This document shows, in pieces, positions 62,130-64,000 of a stretch of 64,000 bases of DNA (positions within the stretch are counted from its first letter, which is position 1; each line of letters starts with the position of its first letter). The DNA is from Alkaliphilus sp. B6464. GTDB lineage: Bacteria > Bacillota > Clostridia > Peptostreptococcales > Natronincolaceae. A program made the translations under genes and the position numbers. The stretch covers positions 2,046,001 through 2,110,000 of the forward strand of contig NZ_CP058557.1 in the NCBI RefSeq assembly GCF_018141165.1. Reading direction: 5' to 3'. Below the pieces are notes generated by a model. The model searched no databases, was not told where the DNA came from, and saw only the letters and a list, made by a program, of their open reading frames with translations.

Positions 62130-62375
62130 ATGGTAAATCAATCATTAAAGTACTCATTAAGTAACCATAAAGTAATAGAAATTATGTATATGAAAGACTT
62201 AGAAATAACTCAAAGAAGAATCCAGGTATTGAAGATGGATAATGAAATAATAAAAGCCTTGGACATAAGTAAGGGACAATTAAGGACCTTTAAAATAGAT
62301 AACATACTATCAGCAATAGATACAAAATTAATTGATAGTAGCGAAGGTATAAAGGGGAATTATCATGTTAACTGA
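62130..62375 (+). CDS. Small phage protein, partner of the LexA-like gene
   Basis: 81 residues, GGAG upstream of ATG 62130. LKYSLSNHKVIEIMYMKDLEITQRRIQVLKMDNEIIKALDISKGQLRTFKIDNILSA has the strand pattern of WYL-like domains (a bent sheet with RTFKIDNIL near the end). I recall similar short proteins next to LexA-like regulators in clostridial prophages. It overlaps the next gene by 11 bases, so they are co-translated. DNA or ligand sensing is possible. Confidence 0.6.
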   Translation: MVNQSLKYSLSNHKVIEIMYMKDLEITQRRIQVLKMDNEIIKALDISKGQLRTFKIDNILSAIDTKLIDSSEGIKGNYHVN

Positions 62376-62604
62376 AAGACAAATGGGAATTTTAAAAGCA
62401 ATACATCAATATATACAGGCTAATAGTATAAGTCCAACTGTAAGGAATATTGTAGATTTAGTAGGAGTAAAATCAAGTAGTACAGTACATGGACATCTTA
62501 GTAGTTTAGAAAAGGAAGGATATATAGCTAAGATAGATGGTAGTCCAAGGTCTATAAGTATAACCGAAAAGGGAATAAGTGCACTAGAAGAATATAAGAA
62601 ATAG
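62365..62604 (+). CDS. LexA DNA-binding-domain-only protein
   Basis: 79 residues. MLTERQMGILKAIHQYIQANSISPTVRNIVDLVGVKSSSTVHGHLSSLEKEGYIAKIDGSPRSISI is the LexA winged helix, but the S24 autoprotease domain is missing. It could bind SOS-box operators without being cleaved, thus tuning LexA genes or the element itself. AAAGGGG is present before the ATG. Terminator follows directly. Confidence 0.85.
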   Translation: MLTERQMGILKAIHQYIQANSISPTVRNIVDLVGVKSSSTVHGHLSSLEKEGYIAKIDGSPRSISITEKGISALEEYKK

Positions 62605-62607
62605 AAA

Positions 62608-62643
62608 AAAGGGCGATAATCTAATTAAAGACTATCGCTTTTT
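62608..62643 (+). terminator. Rho-independent terminator
   Basis: AAAAGGGCGATA/TATCGCTTTT stem. The terminator at 63777 has the same outer sequence. The remaining 330 bases to 62977 are AT-rich with no gene recognised. Confidence 0.8.
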
Positions 62644-62977
62644 ATGTTGCGGTTGGCATTGCCTACTGGTTGCTAACCATGGGGACATTTTCTAAAAAGT
62701 CAATAAACGATAATAAGATACTATAAAACAAATAGTTTTGTTTAAAACTGTTGGAATATCTACATTGCAAAAGAGTTTAAAATATAATAAACTATATTAG
62801 AATAAAAGATTTATTCATAACCTATATCTAATATTCTGATTTGGGAAAATGTAGAATTAATCTTACAAAAAATTTATATGTTCTTTATCTTGAATTACCA
62901 TTGATATTTCATTAATTGCTTGCTAATTAAGGATGTAGTACAATAATCTTATATTTAGATAGAAAAGGGGGATTTTT

Positions 62978-63760
62978 ATGGGATTATTCGGAAAAAAAGA
63001 AATGTGCTCAATTTGTAATAATCATGAAGGGAAAAACAAATTAAGTGGGCACGTTGCTTGTAATCACTGTTTTGCAAATGGCAGATACTTTTTAAGTCCA
63101 GTAGAGATTATGAATTCTAAAAATCTGGAGTTATCAGTAATGATAGATGCAGTTAATAAAGCCACAAGAAGTGAAGAACTAAGCAATGTATTCTCTACTA
63201 CACAGCAAATCGCAGATAATTTTTACATTGATGAAAATAACAGACTTTGGGCTGTTATCGTTGATACATTTAATGAAAAAAAGAGAATAGTATTTAAATT
63301 TGAGGATGTGGCTGCATTTGAATTACTACAGGATGGAGAAACAATAACTAAGGGAGGAATAGGATCTGTAGTTACTGGAAGTTTAATAGCTCGTGACATG
63401 GGGGCTATTATTGGAGGATTAATAGGTAGTAAGCAAACAAAAAAAGTAATCCAAAAATTTGAAATAAGAGTTGATTTGAAAGACTCATTTAAACCTTTTT
63501 ATATTAATTTATTAAAAGGAGTGGGCTGGGGAACTAGTATAAAATCAGACTCTCTTCCATATAAAACAGCTTGTAAGGATGCTGAGAATATACTATCAGC
63601 TTTATCAAGACTTACGGATTTAGGAGGAAGTGTTGAAGAATCGAGCGTAACTTCAACTAGTTTATCTGATGAGATTATAAAGTTAAAAGCATTATTTGAT
63701 GAAGGCATACTTACAGAAGAAGAGTTTAATGCTGCAAAGGCAAGATTATTGCAACAGTAA
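62978..63760 (+). CDS. Zinc-ribbon and SHOCT-domain protein
   Basis: 260 residues, GGGGG before the ATG. N-terminal treble-clef-like ribbon (CSICNNHEGKNKLSGHVACNHC, DUF4428-like). Central PH-like part with RIVFKFEDVAAFELLQDGETITKGGIGSVVTGSLIARDMGAIIGGLIGS, then the C-terminal SHOCT helix pair (DEIIKLKALFDEGILTEEEFNAAKARLL). SHOCT proteins oligomerise or bind nucleic acid; function otherwise unknown. It shares the glycine-rich hairpin with the 41004 protein. Confidence 0.85.
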   Translation: MGLFGKKEMCSICNNHEGKNKLSGHVACNHCFANGRYFLSPVEIMNSKNLELSVMIDAVNKATRSEELSNVFSTTQQIADNFYIDENNRLWAVIVDTFNEKKRIVFKFEDVAAFELLQDGETITKGGIGSVVTGSLIARDMGAIIGGLIGSKQTKKVIQKFEIRVDLKDSFKPFYINLLKGVGWGTSIKSDSLPYKTACKDAENILSALSRLTDLGGSVEESSVTSTSLSDEIIKLKALFDEGILTEEEFNAAKARLLQQ

Positions 63761-63776
63761 TATGATGTTTTGAAAT

Positions 63777-63812
63777 AAAAAAGTGATAATCTATTAGGAC
63801 TATCGCTTTTTA
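63777..63812 (+). terminator. Rho-independent terminator
   Basis: AAAAAGTGATA/TATCGCTTTTT stem, loop ATCTATTAGGAC. Confidence 0.82.
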
Positions 63813-63867
63813 TATTGTGGTTATAATCAAAAGTATTGATTTTAGCAATAATAATGGGGGAATTTAT

Positions 63868-64000
63868 GTGAAAATATGTGAGTATTGTGAAACAAAGACA
63901 CTAGATGATGTTATGCGATGTAAGAGTTGTGGCTCAAAAGAATTTAAAAATATATGTGAAAACTGTGGAGATATATTTTCTGGAACTACATGCCCTAAAT
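63868..64000 (+). CDS. Zinc-ribbon protein, N-terminal part (3' end outside window)
   Basis: GTG start with GGGGGAA upstream (an overlapping ATG at 63866 is followed at once by a stop). The 44 visible residues contain four CXXC-type pairs (CEYC, CKSC, CENC and a later Cys), suggesting two zinc ribbons. No further domain is visible before the window ends. Confidence 0.7.
   Translation, partial: MKICEYCETKTLDDVMRCKSCGSKEFKNICENCGDIFSGTTCPK

Larger units (their letters stand above)
56077..64000. mobile_element. Phage-like element integrated at tRNA-Cys (right end outside window)
   Basis: Begins with a tyrosine integrase facing the tRNA and a divergent lysogeny switch, followed by small early genes, a DUF6338-like gene, amidase, holin, a LexA-DBD protein and zinc-ribbon proteins. 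No replication or structural gene is seen up to the window end. attL is probably in the tRNA 3' end; attR must lie beyond 64000. Either a remnant prophage or one with a large unseen part. Confidence 0.75.

Overview
The window reads as a chromosomal segment of a low-GC, endospore-forming, anaerobic Firmicute of class Clostridia, plausibly an Alkaliphilus-like lineage; that placement is inference. It is based on AT-rich coding sequence with strong GGAGG ribosome binding sites and many TTG/GTG starts, two alpha/beta-type small acid-soluble spore proteins, a PdaB-like deacetylase, a DapL-type aminotransferase and a T-box-controlled valS next to folC.

Bases 1-26000 are mostly ordinary chromosome. 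They hold a sensor kinase tail, a YibE/F membrane protein, a sigma-54 activator with an L-cysteine desulfidase gene behind a near-consensus -24/-12 promoter, an unidentified structured RNA candidate (about 5172-5515), an orphan NMT1-type lipoprotein, pgsA, T-box-valS-folC, a beta-propeller protein, DUF4364, a secreted 126-residue protein with a three-gene ABC transporter, SASP, a Na/Pi cotransporter, dapL, a pdaB-like gene, a MurE paralogue and a two-OB-fold SSB-like gene.

Bases 26049-44216 are an integrated element of about 17.9 kb. It sits in the 3' end of the SSB-like gene and is bounded by a perfect 228-bp direct repeat that regenerates the gene. It encodes a tyrosine integrase, a frameshifted HTH/initiator-like gene, a ParB-like fragment, an XRE repressor, a scaffold-like protein, a DUF5309-like major capsid protein, a helicase, candidate small and clear large terminase, a portal, connectors and a protein with two ADP-ribosyltransferase-like domains. 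I see no tail, baseplate or lysis gene. This is what a capsid-forming phage satellite that borrows tails (cf-PICI type) would look like; a decayed prophage is the alternative. Large non-coding stretches in it carry striking hairpins, including a possible small RNA with two identical CTACCAA loops at the right end.

Bases 44300-55720 return to housekeeping genes: hpt, CPBP protease, flavodoxin-fold oxidoreductase, prsW, MltG-like, cysteine-less YtxJ-like, lepB, CBS, TGS-uridine kinase, glsA, SASP plus methyltransferase, csp and hslO, most closed by clear terminators. A tRNA cluster (Val-UAC, Phe-GAA, Cys-GCA) follows at 55845-56076. A second phage-like element starts immediately after tRNA-Cys and runs off the window. 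It has a divergent lysogeny switch (integrase, ImmA/IrrE, two XRE repressors), a DUF6338-like membrane gene with a convergent proline-rich ORF, an amidase-holin lysis pair, a LexA-DNA-binding-domain-only protein and a SHOCT protein. No structural phage gene is seen before the window ends.
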